From Brachionus plicatilis (taxonomy: Eukaryota > Rotifera > Eurotatoria > Ploima > Brachionidae), in assembly GCA_010279815.1 (NCBI GenBank), contig QEOQ01000663.1, positions 563,355 to 627,354 of the forward strand: DNA of 64,000 bases. The letters run 5' to 3'. This document shows, in pieces, positions 1 to 14,504 of the stretch. The notes below the pieces were generated by a model. That model had not been told where the DNA came from, did no database searches, and saw only the letters and a program-made list of their open reading frames with translations. Position numbers and translations under genes: made by a program. The stretch's first letter is position 1. The number at the start of each line of letters is the position of its first letter.

Positions 1-3000
1 AATTTTTTTGTTTTATCTGTTTGATCAGTGTCTGTGGGCTAAATTTAAATGGCTATTTGATTAAATGACCTTAGGCTATTTTAATCAAGACAATCATTTA
101 GCTCATGTGTTTCCAATTAATTTGTCAACCAGACCAAATATTTAAAAACAAATTATTTAGTCCTTAGAAATTTTGCTCAAAATCGGATAGACTGTATTGC
201 CTTAGAAATTTTTCGAAGCCATAACTATTCAAAATTTACTTTTCTCAATTAAATCCTAAATATGAAGGCCCACTTTTTTTAACAATCAAAATTTTAGATT
301 GATGAATAGATTGACCATTAAGGCTAATCTAAATTCACCGGAAAAAATATTTGAGACAGGATTTTATCTTATTTTTTAAATGATTTTTTCATTTGACTTT
401 AAATTAATATCAATGCACAAGATAAAATATTTGAATTCGAAAAAAATGATGCTAATTTTTAAAAAACAACGTAATTTGAAATAACAAAGGCTATTACTTA
501 AGAATTTTTGGCGTTCTATGACAAAAATATTAATATTTAAAATTTTTTTTCATCATAATATAATAATTTTGACTTTTACTCTTGGGTCTGTCTTACCGAT
601 CTTTTCATTAGACTCTTTGAAGTATCTATTTTAGCTCTTCGAAAATCCAATTTTTTATGTCTTTATATCACACCATGTGATTTTACTTTATAGCCTTTTT
701 TAGAAAATTGTTCGATAAAAATGACAAAAGGTGTTGCTTAATGAAATTTTCAAAACGCAATATTTATCTTGATAAAAATTCAAAATAAATTATTTTAGTA
801 GAATTTTCTTTTTTAGATTAGTAAAATTTTTCATTAAAATTTATTCAAATTATTTTTTCAAAGAATTAAACTTTTGTATTAAATTAATTTCTATTTTAAT
901 TTTTCTGAATAAAAACAATTCTACTAAATTTTTTATGATCTATTTATACAAGGAAATAATTAAAGAATCAATTTTAATTTTCATCTTTTATGAATTTCTT
1001 AGCATGTATGATAGAAGATTTCCCATGCAATCAAAATTATTTAATGAAATTAAATTTTAATTTTTTTTAAATTAAAAGAAATCAGCTGACACATTTGGAT
1101 TAAATTTAAAATGAATACTTCAAGATTATTTTTTACTTATCACAATAATCACAATGTCAAAAAGTTAAAATCAAATGGATATTAATTATGATAGATTCAA
1201 AAATATAAATATATCTTTGTACGATTTCGAAGATAAATTTTATTAATAACGACAAGACATTTTGATTTTGAGATTTTATAATCGTCAATTAGATTTAATT
1301 ATCATCACTATTAAAATAAATAACAAAATATTTTGGTCCAAATTAGTCTACTAATTTTTTTTATTAGCAATTTAATCCAAATCATTTATCTAACAATGTT
1401 CAAATACTCTTGCATCAATTATTAATCTAGTTAAATATTTCATGACTAATTAATTACCTGAATCGGAAATTTTTAATTTTATTTTTTTATTTGGGTTTTT
1501 ATGATGAATTTTTACTCATTTCGGTGTCTATCAATTGTTTGCCCTGTCCCTCTCCCAGTAGGAATTAAAATAATTTAGTTTAATTGAATTCTTGTCAAAT
1601 CGGGTGCACACAATTTATTCAGTCTTTTCAAAATACAGAACTGAATCCCTAAGAATTCGAATTAAGTCTAGATTTTAATCAATACAAGGAAAAGGAAGTG
1701 TCTATTCGAATATGTTTTCGATGCATTTATCAGCCTGAAATCAAATTCCAGACCTGAAAGTTAAATAGCAACTTGGTAAATAGAAAAATTTGAAAAACCA
1801 AATAACCGGTTTTGATTTTTTTTTTGAAAAAAAAACTTAGACTTAATAGTAATCATAGAAAGAGCGAAAATAGTGAAAGTTGGACACAAAAGAACAATTG
1901 AAAAGAAAACTCAAAGTGCATTTCCTCATTAATTTTTTATTGTTTCAAAAAATTGATTTAAAAAATAACAATGGCCAAGAGTATAAAAATGAGCACGAGC
2001 GTCGTGTTGAATTTGTAAGAAGCGTCTTTTGACGCAAAATTAATTTTCTTTGGCCTATTTGATTTGCGATTTAAAACATTGGAGATATTCTTTTCTTAGC
2101 CGGACTGGGTAATTTGAATGCTCGCTGAATGAAAAGTAAAAAAAAAAAGAAAAAAAAATTTAATTAAAATATTTTTTTTAATTCTTTTTTCTTGTGGTAA
2201 AAGCAAAAGCCTTGCTTAGACCACTTATGTGATGAACGTTTTGGTTGCATAAATTTAATTTATGAGCTCAATTACCTATGGATCGGAGCTTTACTACTGT
2301 CACTTGGCATTTTAGAATTTTATGGCGTATCACGGACTAAATATAAACTAGAAAATTTTACTCATTTAAAAAGAGATTTGCATCAATTATATTCTCTTAT
2401 GCAACCACGAACTAGTTCAAGAGACTTTAAAGATTTAAAGTTTTAAAAAAGAAAGATTTATTTTTACTCTAATCAAAAAGAATATTGTATTAAATTAATT
2501 ACCAATATTGTATATTATGATATTATGAGTGCGTGACAAGAATCATTTTGAAGGGTTTTTCTTGCTTAAACAATCCGGTGATACAAAATTATTTAATAAT
2601 AAATATTTTTTTTATAAAGAGAAAGTTTCATTTTTTAAGGATTCAAAATTTTAGTTTGATTGTGTTGTAAATTTTCAGAAAAATAACTTTACCAAATTGT
2701 CTATTAAAAATTAGTTGGCCAATTTAATTGTATTTTTCAGGCTAAACCTTCAAGTGAGCCCAAAAAGTAAATTAATTAAATAATTTCATCAATAAATAAT
2801 CGAAAATGAACGAATATGGTAAAGGATTTATTTTCTTGGCTAAATTTTACTTTATTCAATTATCAGTAGCTTCGAAAACTTAACTCTTTTTTTAGTAAAT
2901 AAAATAAATTTTCAAATTTTGATTGATTTATTTTTTCGTGGAGTCTATGCTATTACTAAAACAATTAAATTAAAAGCAAGATTTTTTTTTTTAATTTCGA

Positions 3001-6000
3001 AGTTAACTTGCAACCAAAAAAGGTGGAAGTGATTTATAAAATATTAAAGGAAATTAAATGCTGAAAACAATCTAATAAATAGTAAACTTGAATATTTCGA
3101 ACCGCAAACTAAATCATACTTTTATTTCCGGGTCTACATTTTGACAGTCGAGATAAGTACGATTTATCGGATAAACAATAATTATCCCGATTGTCAGGTA
3201 TTTTAATTTTTTAAGTCTATGAGATTAAGTAAAAGTAAATATTTGAAACATTGGATATTTTTCAATATTTAAGTCAATAGACTATTCTTTAACGAGATCA
3301 TGATAATTCTTTTAAGCAAAATCAAAAAAGCAATTAAAATTTTTATTGTGAATTACTTAGACCACTTGTTTTTTAAAATAAATTTTTCATTTTAATTTCA
3401 AAAGACACTGATTTCAATTAAAAACGCGTTCTAGGTCAAGAAATCCATCTTTTAAAAAATTTTGATCTTTATTATTTAGATATTTTGTATCAACAAAATC
3501 AAGCGGTCTTTTTCAAAGCTTTGACTATTCAAATTATTTATTTATGATATTAAAAAGTCAAATAAAAATGACTAGAATTGTTTTAACGTCGATGAGAAAT
3601 TAATTTTTGTTTGATCGACTTTTTTTAATCTCAAATAAAAACAATTTGTCATTTCTCTTACTTTAAGTTAAAGTTAAGCTTGGCAAACGAACCGCTCCAT
3701 ATTTATTTAAGAGTTTAAAAATTTTCTAAATAATGACAGTAAGAGTTAAAAGAATACATTTTGAAAATTTAAATGTAATTGCCTTCACAAATTTAGCCTG
3801 AAGGTATTTTGTAATTTGGGTGAACACAACAGAGATAATCTTATAAAATTAAAAGGTAAGTAATGGATGAATGCAATTGTCAAAATGTTTACGTTGACGA
3901 ATAAAATGATTATTCCGTGTCTTAATTTTTTGCTAATGATTTATAAATAAATGTTCATAGGAGATTGTCAAAAATAGCGCATGGACAATCAAATATAATT
4001 TTAGGATGATGATTTATATCAAAGAATAGGGCTAATCAATCTTTCAAAAAATTTAAAATAAATGAGAATATTTGAGTTTAATTATTTAAATCGTCGAGTT
4101 CACTCAGCCATTTTTTTTCTAATTTAAATGTTCTCAAATATTTGTGCTTACTTAAGCTTTATGAAGAAAGTGACTCGACTATTTGGCTCTAAAGTGTCCC
4201 GCGTCCGGTAACCGTTCTTAAGTAAATAATCTCAAAAGATTTTAAATATTTGATTTTTTTGAAATCCATTAGAGCCCATTAACCATGTTAATTGCCTTGT
4301 TTTTTATATGGGATTTTTTTTTACATTTTTTTAAAGATTATTTACGGTTTTAAAGTTTATGGATATTTTTTTAATTCAAGACAACAAACCAGTCTTGGTT
4401 TTTTTTACTCGAAAGTATTCTAATAAACATTCCTTAGATTAAGACTTTTCCTCTTTTTATTTTATTTAAAAATTAGAAAAAAAATATTTTAATTCAAAGG
4501 GCAAGGCAATTTTTATTTAATTATTTAAAATTTTTTCTCATTGTTAGCAAAAATGAGTTTTAGAATACAAAAAAAAAGGTTTTTTGTCATGGGAGAGATA
4601 GAAGGTGTTGAACAAATAATTTGATCAAAAATGTGTTTTTTAATGATCGATTTATTTTAAAAAGCATTTTAAACACTTGAAATTCGATTCCTCCACTCAT
4701 TTGCGGATGTGTAATGTGTAATTAGCTAGCTAAATTTAAAATATGTTTTTAAAGTGTATTTAGTGAATTGATTTAAGATAAATAAAAAAAAAAAAGTTCT
4801 CATATTTATGTGTTCACGGCAAGGTATTGCAGCTCACAGATTTGTAGATAGATTGATCGAGGGCGAGATATCGATTTTCACATGTTTGCATGATTCAATG
4901 TAGAAATAGAATCCATGTCAAATAAATTCTAATATTGACAAATTTTTAAGACTCAGAGCTATGGTCATGTTTTTAAAGTAACAAAATATTTTTCAACACA
5001 TTTAATTTAGATAATCCCTCTAATCCGCACTCATTTAATTTTATTCGATTCCCATCAAGCAAACTTTTCCTCTTTTGGCAATTATTTGCTTGTCAAAAAT
5101 TTCACTAAATAAAAAATTTTTTTTTTGCCATAGCTCGCCCAAAAAGATTAATATTGAATTACACTATTTGTTCAGCTAAACCTAAAATGCTTTATCCTTA
5201 AGTTTAATTTATTTGAATATAAAAATTGTTCCTCTTAAATAGCTTAATGTGAGTGAGATACAAATGGTTAGATAATTTCCTTTGACATTAAGCAAATTTT
5301 TTCTGCACTTCTTTGAGATAAAAGATTAGAAATTAAAGTAAAAAAAAATTTTCTCAAATTTAATCTATGGCAAATATCTCTCGCCATTTTGTCGTTTTGA
5401 AGTAATCCTTACTCTTTGTTTTTGCCGGTCTAGCCCGGCCTAAACCGTGTTTGTTTTTTCGAGGAAATATTTTAAATCCTTTTAAAATCTCTTATGTTTA
5501 TTGTTAAGAAAAGACAGATTAAATTTTTTTTTTATAAACTATGGATTAAATGTGGATTGTTCATTGCGAGTTGGTATAGGGGGGAATAGTTTTAAAAATT
5601 CTATCTGGGCAAATATTCGATTTGGAATCGAATGGCGATTGCCAAGCTAGATAAGAAATATTTTCGAGCATGACAAATTGATCGGTCTTTCACAATCAAG
5701 GCAAGCATCGAGCCCAGCGCTTGATTAAGAATGGCAAACTTGATTTTTTAATTAATTTTAAAATAATTGAAAATTTCAACATTTCTAGACCGAAACTAGG
5801 TTATATTGATTTTATCGATTAAAAAGCAAATTTTAAATCAAACAATAGAATCTAGACATTGTTTTATTTTTTTATTAAAACACCCTTAAATGTTTTTTAT
5901 TTTTTGGTCGTATTAAGGTGTTGCCGGAAGACAGTCGCCTTCAATCAACAAAAATTTTTATTCGAAAATTTTTCACTCAACTCAAAATAGTCTTGTCAAG

Positions 6001-8070
6001 TTGGCTAGCAAAAAATTGTCTATAGAATATTTTTTTTAAAACTTAATTGTTTGTTTTTTCCAGAGATGTGGCTTGTTATGCAAGATTCGAATGTTTTCGA
6101 GACCTGTTGAGAAGGTTTTATTTTTTGGCCAAGTGATCCGAGAATTGGAAATACGGATCACTTGTAAAAACAAGAATTTATCATCTTTGGCAAAAATTTT
6201 AATTGAAACAAAAAGCAATTAATCTTAAGAAAATTTTGCTAAGGTTTTCAATAACAATTCCATTTTGGGATTAAGAAAATTAAAAAGTATTTAGGACACT
6301 TGAAATTAGATTGAAACTCGAGTAATATGTTACAGAGTATCTTGAATGGTTTTAGCTTGTTATTGTTATTTTACGTTATAACCTAGAGGATTTATTTGTT
6401 CATTTAAAGGTTTATTCTTTTTTTTTTCATTAGAATAAAGGAGATTTTTTTTCAAAAAAAAGAGGACTATTTTTGTCTAGATTAAATTGGAGGTTTTGTT
6501 TCCCTGTGAATTATGAGGGCTTCTGGATTTTTATTTGATACTCTTAACATTTCGTGCTCGCTGTCAGGGATTAAGTATTTGTTCTGAAATCACGGAGCGA
6601 AAAAAAATTTTTTTTTTCAATAAAATCAAAACCGGTAATTTTGACATTGAAATTCAATACATCTCATACACCTAATTAGTCTCGTACAATTCGTGTCCTC
6701 TCTTTATAGCTTCAGCAAAATGGAATTTACAATCAATTTTCATGAACTAGAAAAAAAGTAATAGAGCAAATTCAAGATTTTTTTTTCTTTTCTTTTCTTT
6801 TTTCTTTTTCGAAAATAATTAAATTTCAAAATCAAAAAAAATCAAAAAACAAATGGTCGAATTAATCATTTTAGAGAGATAAAAAATTAATTAAAATAGA
6901 AACAAGGAAAGAAAAGATTTCATGTTTTTAGAACAAAATACTTTTTTATCTTTTTATTTCAAGTGTTTCTAAATAAGCTTAATTTGATTAGGAAGTTGAG
7001 CTTTTTTGAAGGCTCATTTATCTTATTTCAAATAAATGATCAAGTTTTTATGCACTCTTCAATTTAAAGTACTATTTCCTATTTTTCAATAATTAAATAT
7101 TCATTCTTACATTTTGTCAACTCAAATTTAAGCATTTTTTTTTTTTTTATTAAAAAAAGAGATAAAATTTACACTATTTCAAAAATGGGCACTTATTGGA
7201 AAATTGAATTTTGCTTAGCCGCTGCGATCTTAAGATAAAATTTAAAGTGATAAAAGTATATATCACTTTAGTTTAATTCGTGCATAGAAAAAGCGATCTG
7301 TTGTTAGCAATTTAAAGGTGTTTTATCTTTTATTTTTGTGTAAATTAATTAAAAAGCTGTTCGGATATTTTTTTTATTTAAATTTAAGAAATTAAAAGTT
7401 GGACACGGTCCACAGATTCAAGTTCAGAATCGGTCTTGGCTTTTAAATTCTTTCATATTCGACAAAGTAGTTGTCAACTTCAATTGTTCTGTGCAGACTG
7501 TGTCCATAAATAATTATCATGGCAATAAAATATTTATCGGTCATTGAATTTCAAATGTTGATTTAGAAAATTAACTTTGAGCTATTTGTTTCTTTCATAG
7601 ATAAAATTCGTTAAGGTTAAATTTTAAATAAATTCTTTTTCATCATTTTGTTTTCAACCTAGTTCGAGCAAATTTTTTTCCTAATTACTTTTTTACATGA
7701 TCACATTTTAACGGCTATTTTTTTTTATTACCTGAAAATATTTTCTCTTCATGAGAGATTGGCCAGGTTCGAAAGGTGAATGCAGATTTAAAACATAAAT
7801 AATAAACTATTAAAAAATTGTATATTTGTCATTTTATACAAACATGTTAAATGTTTTTATGTTTTTTTTTCTGCATACCTCTTAACACTATAATTTGTCA
7901 ACTCTCCATATTTAATTATCTCACATTCGAATATAAAATTACATTTGACATTTAGATATTTTTTTATATATTTAATGGAATATTACTGACAAAATAAAGA
8001 AAAAAAACAAAAATGGTATTCATTTTTTTCAATTCAAATTAAACTCTCTTTTTACCATCAAATTTTTACC
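1..8070. other. AT-rich noncoding region upstream of the ZO gene
   Basis: About 8 kb of very AT-rich sequence full of A and T runs. I found no open reading frame with recognisable homology, no tRNA or rRNA and no clear transposon ends. The ZO gene begins at 8071 in a short exon with an acceptor-like CAG at 8074-8076, so this stretch may hold upstream untranslated or alternative exons, introns and regulatory DNA of that gene. I cannot place any of these from sequence alone. Confidence 0.5.
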
Positions 8071-11000
8071 ATGCAGAAACTTGACCAGCAAATGTTAAAT
8101 CAGCAGCATATCAAGACCAAGCATAACCCATACTTTCTATGGGAGCAGCACAACATCACCTTAATCAAGGTAAATAAACAAATTTTTTAAAATAAAAAAA
8201 AAATTTCAACCCTTTTTTGTTTATTTTAGAGCCAAAATTTTGGCTACGGAATCGCTATTAGTGGCGGTTTGACAAACACCAACCAAGACTCTTCAATTTA
8301 TGTGTCAGATATCGTGCCTGGCGGTCCAGCTGAAAACAAATTATTGTAATAAAATCTAGATATTAAAATGTTTATTTATTTTTATTTAATTTAATTGAAT
8401 AATTTTAGAGTGGATGACATTTTGCTGAGCGTCAACGGAGTGAATGTAGAGAATGTAGAGCATGGATTTGTGATCAGACTGCTAAAGGAAGCCAAAGACT
8501 TCATCCATTTGGTGATCAAGAGAAAGATAAAGCAACAAAACGAGTCTGACTACATTCAGAATGGATGCGAGATGAAGCGTCACAACATTGCCATTCAGCA
8601 AACAGCAGCCACTGTGATGTCCAACTACCAGAACAATTACCAGACTAATCTTCACTCTGCATCGTCCAATTCCACATCCACTACGGACAACTCGAACCAA
8701 AATTTAATGTCCATCATGATGAATTCAACGCAGTCTCTGTCATCAATGAAGCCAATCAAGGTCCAATTGAACAGAAAGGAAAAAAAAGAACTATTTGGCA
8801 TTGTACTTGGATGCAAGTTTTACATTAAAGACATAATGCCGCATAGTCTAGCTGCCCAAGAGACCAATTTAAAAAAAGGCGACATCCTGCTCAAACTGAA
8901 CGATCTGAACACAGATCAGATATCTCTGTTAGATGCCAACAAAATTTTGTCCAAATACAAAGATAACAAATTGAATTTGGTGATAAAGCGCAATGGCTCG
9001 GACGATGAAGACGAGAGTGGACAAGGAGCTAAATGTGGCGATGGCGCCAGTCTCACCAACCATTCTGTTGATTCAATCAGACCTGAAATAAATGGTGACA
9101 ATGAGCGGCAGCCAAACCATGGATGCAAATTTTTTTCCAACAAAAACATTGTGCTCCAGTACAGAAGTGTTGTTTTTGCGCGAGAAAACGGCATTGGCAT
9201 TCGTCTGGCAGGCGGAAACAAAGTGGGCATATTTATTTGCGATGTCCAGTACAACAGTCCGGCCGAAAGAGCTGGCCTAAAGATTGGCGACAAAATAATC
9301 AAAGTAAATGGAGTTGACTACACTTGTTTGACTCGCGAGGAAGCCGTCCAGCACATACTCAACATTCAGAACATGGTCGAAATGATAGTTGCCAACTCGC
9401 CCGAGGAATATGAGCCAAACGCGTTCGACCCTCTGGGCGCCGACTCTTTCTACATCCGCACCCATTTCAATTGTTCCAGCAAAAGCTCCACTGACTTGAC
9501 ATTTAGAATAAATGACATTTTGCACGTGACCGACACTTTGTACAACGGCGTGATCGGACAATGGGTGGCCAGCCGCTTGGACAAGAGCGGAGAGGCCGGC
9601 GAGGAAGCAAAGGGCACTGTGCCTAATAAAGTAAATGCAGAACAGTTGGTTCAGACAGCGCCAACAATTGAGCAGCTTTATTCGACTAGTGAAAAGTCGA
9701 ATGAGCCAGCGGCGAGCTTCAGTCTTGGCGCCAGCGCCCGAATGTCAATCAGAATGAAATTGTCGGGCCGAAACACTTTGTCCAAGCGCTCAAAATCCGC
9801 GTCCAGATCCAGCCAGGAGAGCGAGCAGTCTGTGTGCAAAGTGTCCAAGGCCAACACTTTTTACAGCAATAAATTTACAGCCTATGAAAAAGTAGTGCTC
9901 AAGGAGGTGAGCTTTGTGCGACCCATTGTCATATTTGGACCTTTGGCAGACGTGGCACGCGAAAAATTAAAAAGCGAATTTCCCAGCAAATTCGAAATAC
10001 CAGAGAGCTATTCGACCGAGTCGGACAGCGCTCAGTCATCAGGCGTCATCAAACTGGCCAGTATAAAGACCATCATAGAAAAGGGACGACACTGTTTGCT
10101 GGACATCACTCCGAATGCAGTCGATCATCTCAACTACGCCCAGTACTATCCGATTTGCATCTATTTAAAGGCCCAGTCGAGGAACCACTGCAAAGAGCTG
10201 AGGCAAAAGTACGCCAAAAATTTGAAGACCAAAAGCTCCAAGCGTTTGTACGACAACTCGGCCAAGTTGGAAACCTACTATGCTCACTTGTTCACGGCCA
10301 CAATTCAACTGGAGTCAAGTCAGTGGTTCAAAAAGCTCAAGGAAGCCATCGAGAGCCAGCAGACGCAGCCAATTTGGATAAGCCAAGAAAGTGAGCTCAA
10401 AGCTGAGACAAGAAGCGAATGTGTGGAAGCAAATGGACAGAGTGTTGTCAGGCCGGTGGCCAAGGCAGAGCCAAAGCAGAGCAAGTGTGTGTTTGATGAC
10501 AATTTTGAGTTTCCCATTTACACCACTGCCCAGCCCACAATATCGGGCGCCGCGTCCACCTACAGTCTGTACGAAGAGAACAACTTCAATCGGCGCAGTT
10601 TGGCAGCCAGTGACACAGATCAGCAGACAAATAATTTGCACAACGAGTCGTTCAGTCACATTTATTCGACCAATTTCAACAAGCCATGCAGCAGCTTTCA
10701 TGCAGACGATGCGGCCATAAACCGAGTAAAGTCCGAGTCTAATTTGAGCCAGGACTTGTTTGTCAAGGCCCAGGTCACCTATGCCAACACGGGCCAAAAT
10801 TATCAGCTGGACAACCAGGAGGAAAATTGGAAAAAGTTTGCTACCATTTCGGCAAATACTGTGAAAAGTGTGGAGAATGGATCGGGCGCCAAAAGTGTGA
10901 ACAACACGCCGGTCAAGTCAAGACCCTCGCTGAATGAGAACAGCTTTTCTGATCAGTTCAAGCGACTTTCAACCACTGACTCAGGCTACAAGTTAATCAA

Positions 11001-12718
11001 AAATTCACAGTCCAATCTAATGCCCAATAGCAGCAAAAATGTCATCGACCAACAATTGACCAACTTTGACTCAGAGAACAACCTGCTGCTCAAGCCCATT
11101 GCCAAAAGCGAAATGGATCATGTGACCAAACATCAACTGTTCAAACAAGAACTGGACAATAAAATTAAANNNNNNNNNNNNNAAAAAAAAATTTTATTTT
11201 TTTTGCATGTTTTTTAAATTTAAAATTTGTTAAAGGTGCAAGACTAACAGTTGCATGAAAGTTGTAAACGGTAGTGATGGCATGACTTTGAGACGCGGTC
11301 AAAAGGACTCGCCGTCCCGGCCACCGCCGCCTATTTTGCCCAAGCCAAAATTCATCCTGCCGCCAACGTCCACAACCAATTTGGTCCTTCAGCGAAATTT
11401 GAAATCCAAGTCCGAGTTGAACATCGCTACGCAGTCCAATTTTTCGTCATCCTCTGCCGCGTGTTCATCTTCGTCAAGCGCTTCGTCTGCGTCCTCTCAC
11501 ACAGCCAACGACATCGAGCCAGAGTCCAAATCGGCCATGGCCAAGTCGAACACTTTTCAGCAACAAAAGCCCAGAAACAAAATCCTCGAGAACAATTCGC
11601 TGATTTCGTCCAGCCAAGGCTATCAATCGGACACCTGGGAGTCACACTCGTCCAGACAATCATTCGACATGGACAATCAATACGGCTCCAAGTATTCTCA
11701 AAATTTGATCAAGCCAATACAGGAAATAAAAAAGCTGAACAATGGTTCGTGCAGTTCGGACGATACCGAGAACGAAAATGCTCACTTTAAAAAGAAGTCT
11801 ATTCTTGTGCAAAAGGCGGACAGTTCGAGCAGCAGCAGCACAGTGAGCTCGGGCAGTAATAGCAGCAGTAGTGCAGTTGGCTTGAGCAGTTCGGCGACCA
11901 TCAGTGATGAGTCGAGTAAAAAGCGGGCCTCATATGAAACCTTTGAAATGCCTCACATCTACCAAACTAACTGTCCCACTAACGAAATAAACTCATCTAA
12001 TTCTTTTTTCTATAGTCGTTCTAATCAAAAATTCTCTGATTTGTATGTGTAGAAATTTAATATAAATTTTAAATAAAAAAAAATTTTTTGATTTTTAAAA
12101 AAAAAATTTTTGGATTTTTAAAAAAATTTTTTTTGATTTTTAAAAAAAAAAATTTTTTAATTTAAAAAAAAAGAAATTATTTAAAAAATTTTATTTAAAA
12201 ATTTTTTTTTAAGATATACGAATGACAAAACCAGAACGTCACACAACACATACACGGCCCATTACAATGATAATGGTGTTTATAGAAAGCTCTTTTTGGA
12301 TTCCAACAGCAATTGTTCGATAATAGCGAGTGCAAACGGGGTGTTCGACACAAATGGAGGTATTTTGGAGTCTGCGGACACTGGTGTGAGCTTGAATGTG
12401 CCGGAAGGAGCAATTGCGAATGGATGTAGTTTTGATCTGTATTTCAAAGTCTGTCACTGTAAATCAACGATCACTAATGGCAAGGGCGAAGTGCTCACAA
12501 ATCCAATTGTGATGTGTGGTCCGAGAGGCATTCGTTTTTTGAAGCCCATCGAACTTCAAATTCCACATTTTATCTCTATTGATGGTCAAAGTTGGTCCTA
12601 TGCATTCAAAACTCAAGACACTATTACAGACGAAGACGATCCGTACAATTGGAACGCCAACCGTTTCCATAAAAAGACTTTGATTAACAGTGTAGCTGTT
12701 CAGTTGGAAAGTTTTTAG
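8071..12718 (+). CDS. Tight-junction ZO / Polychaetoid-like MAGUK scaffold protein
   Basis: Membrane-associated scaffold that in this family links junctional adhesion proteins to actin. Coding exons read as 8071-8169, 8230-8345, 8409 into the N gap after 11169, about 11251-12042, and 12214-12718; phases agree at every junction that can be seen. Domains in order: PDZ1 (about residues 24-110, with WEQH and GYGIAISGG as in ZO-1), PDZ2 (about 186-266), PDZ3 (about 326-400, GIGIRLAGG), SH3 (about 401-463), guanylate-kinase-like (about 567-727), a long Ser/Asn-rich linker with a PPPP stretch, and a C-terminal ZU5 domain (FDTNGGILESADTGVSLNVP, MCGPRGIRFLKP) ending in VQLESF. The GUK domain has GPLADVAREK where a kinase P-loop would be, so it is probably inactive, as in ZO proteins. 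The total is about 1,425 residues. The ATG at 8071 abuts a CAG acceptor-like site, so the true start could lie in an upstream exon. The donor of exon 3 is hidden in the N gap. Exon 4 runs into a stop at 12050-12052 unless spliced at the strong GTATGT donor at 12043, and that splice restores the ZU5 frame exactly. Confidence 0.93.
11170..11182. other. Assembly gap (13 N) inside the ZO gene
   Basis: Thirteen N bases directly follow the last readable codons of ZO exon 3 and precede an A/T homopolymer run. The donor site of this exon is therefore not visible. Phase arithmetic shows that the hidden exon end must add 3n+2 bases if the next exon starts at 11251. Confidence 0.95.
12043..12213 (+). 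other. ZO intron before the ZU5 exon, A/T homopolymer repeats
   Basis: A 171-bp GT-AG intron made of alternating runs of A and T (an AAAAAATTTTTT-like low-complexity repeat). Removing it joins GAT-TT to A-TAT-ACG and keeps the frame into the ZU5 domain, which supports both boundaries. Confidence 0.8.
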
Positions 12719-13159
12719 ATCGAGAATTTAATTTAATGTTCGATTTTGTGCTGAAAAAAATTATTTTTGTAAATAGATTTTTAATCTTTATATTATTGTT
12801 GGACTCTTTTTTTTGTCAAATTTCTTTAATCTTGAAATTTTTACTTAAAGTGAATAAAAAATAAATTAATTTTAAATTTTTAATGAGGATTACTATGAGA
12901 AAAAATATAATTTTTTTTTTTTTTTAAATCATGTATTCAATTAAATCCAAAAATTAAAGTTAAAAAAATTTTGAATTTAAAAACAAAAAATAAAAATTCC
13001 AAAAAATAAATTCATTTATTCTAGGATTATTCAATTTTTAAAAGAAATTTACTTTTTTGAAAAAATTTAATTGCTTTGTATTAAATTTTTTCAACTAAAG
13101 GACCACAGTGTCAATTTTAGAATCGTTTTTTTTCCTCAAATATTTTCGGTTGATATTAA

Positions 13160-13466
13160 AATAGGAAAAATATTTAAAAGAAAAAAAAGAGGTGATCTAA
13201 TTCAATTATACAAGTTCATGCATGGAATTGAATTGATTCAAAAAAGCAACAACTCTAATGTCACAAAAAACCAAGGAAGAGGTCACTGCTTCAAATGTCA
13301 CAAAAAAATTTCGAGGCTCCAACATAGAGATATCTTTTTTTTCTACAGAACCGCTAGCATATGGAACTCGCTGCCAAATCAATTAGTTGAGGCCCCCAAT
13401 GTTAACAGCTTTAAAGCAAGCACTGATTGCTGGATGAGCAGCAATATTGTTATTTTTATACTATAA
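13160..13466 (+). pseudogene. 3' end of a non-LTR retrotransposon (LINE) reverse transcriptase ORF
   Basis: The conceptual protein ending at 13466 has the layout of the last ~100 residues of CR1/Jockey-type LINE ORF2 proteins: KRGDLIQLYKFMHGIE, then RGHCFKCHKK, then FFFYRTASIWNSLPNQLV, then APNVNSFK. In this family the tail lies after the reverse-transcriptase thumb. The rest of the element is absent: the sequence before about 13160 is AT-rich with no RT motifs. This is therefore a 5'-truncated insertion, the usual result of incomplete target-primed reverse transcription. It lies about 440 bp downstream of the ZO stop codon, on the same strand. Confidence 0.75.
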
Positions 13467-14504
13467 AAATTGAATCTTCATCTACTTTTCGTTTAAATTT
13501 TAATTTATTTACAATTTAACACCAATCATCATAAAAGCTATTTCAGCATAATGACGGCCTGTACTACATTCTAAGAAAATACCGAGCTTTTAATTCTTTA
13601 TATAATAATTCGGGCAAATTGAAGTTTCAGATCAAATTTTAAGATCAAAACGATCATTTAAAATTTCAAAACTTAATTAATCTAATGATTTTGATAATTT
13701 TTAAGAAATAAATACTAAACATTACTAGACATGTTATGTCTAATAATAGTTCATTATCAAATAAACATCAAAATGATTGATCTCTAATTTATTTGACAAA
13801 AAACAGTCAATAATTTAAATAATTCAGGTTAAGTTAATTCAAAAATTCAAATTTATAACTTTTATATCCATTCATTCAAACTGAAATAATTTTATTTTCG
13901 CACTTAAATAAATTTTAAATTTTAAAACAGTGAATTTTTTTGTCTTTATAAGTAAATTTTCATTAAAATCAATTAAAATATTTAAACCTATTTAAGTTAA
14001 ATATAAAGGAACATTTTAAAATTTTAAATATGAAAATAAACTTGACATGACATGTCAAGTAATTGCTTTGGAAAAAATTTATTTTTTCTCTATTCTAAAA
14101 AAAAATATTACAATTTATATTTTGATCTTTTGATCTTGATCTTAAACTTCAATTTGCCATAATTCGGGAGTTTTAATGCATGTAAAAGTTATTACAAGTA
14201 AGTCTTGTTTCTCTAAAAAAATTATTAATAGATTCTTAAAGAATATTTAAAACAAAAAATAAAATGATCTTTAAAAACACCATTTTTTTTGTTGAAATTG
14301 TCACGTTATCTTAAAAAGGTTAATCGAATTTTAAAATTTTGAATATTTTTTTAGGAAAAATATTATTTTGACCAGACATGAATAAAGAGGGACAAATTCA
14401 AGTATTCACAAGATACATGATAACCTTATAAATTTTAAGAGCTTGATTAAATTCTATAAATTTCTTGGGTTCCCTTAAAAAAATATTAATATAATGATTT
14501 TATT
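13467..14504. other. AT-rich intergenic region between LINE tail and cathepsin gene
   Basis: No supportable coding sequence. TCTATAAATTT around 14453-14463 is TATA-like and lies about 45 bp upstream of the cathepsin ATG. In DNA this AT-rich, such a match carries little weight. Confidence 0.4.

Noticed and set aside
6036..6218. 60-codon minus-strand open frame in the upstream region
   Set aside because: Short and low-complexity, in AT-rich DNA, with no family resemblance or splice context.
9277..10797. Several long open frames on both strands overlapping the ZO and BAH exons
   Set aside because: They are antisense or alternate-frame shadows of GC-richer real exons and show no domain patterns.
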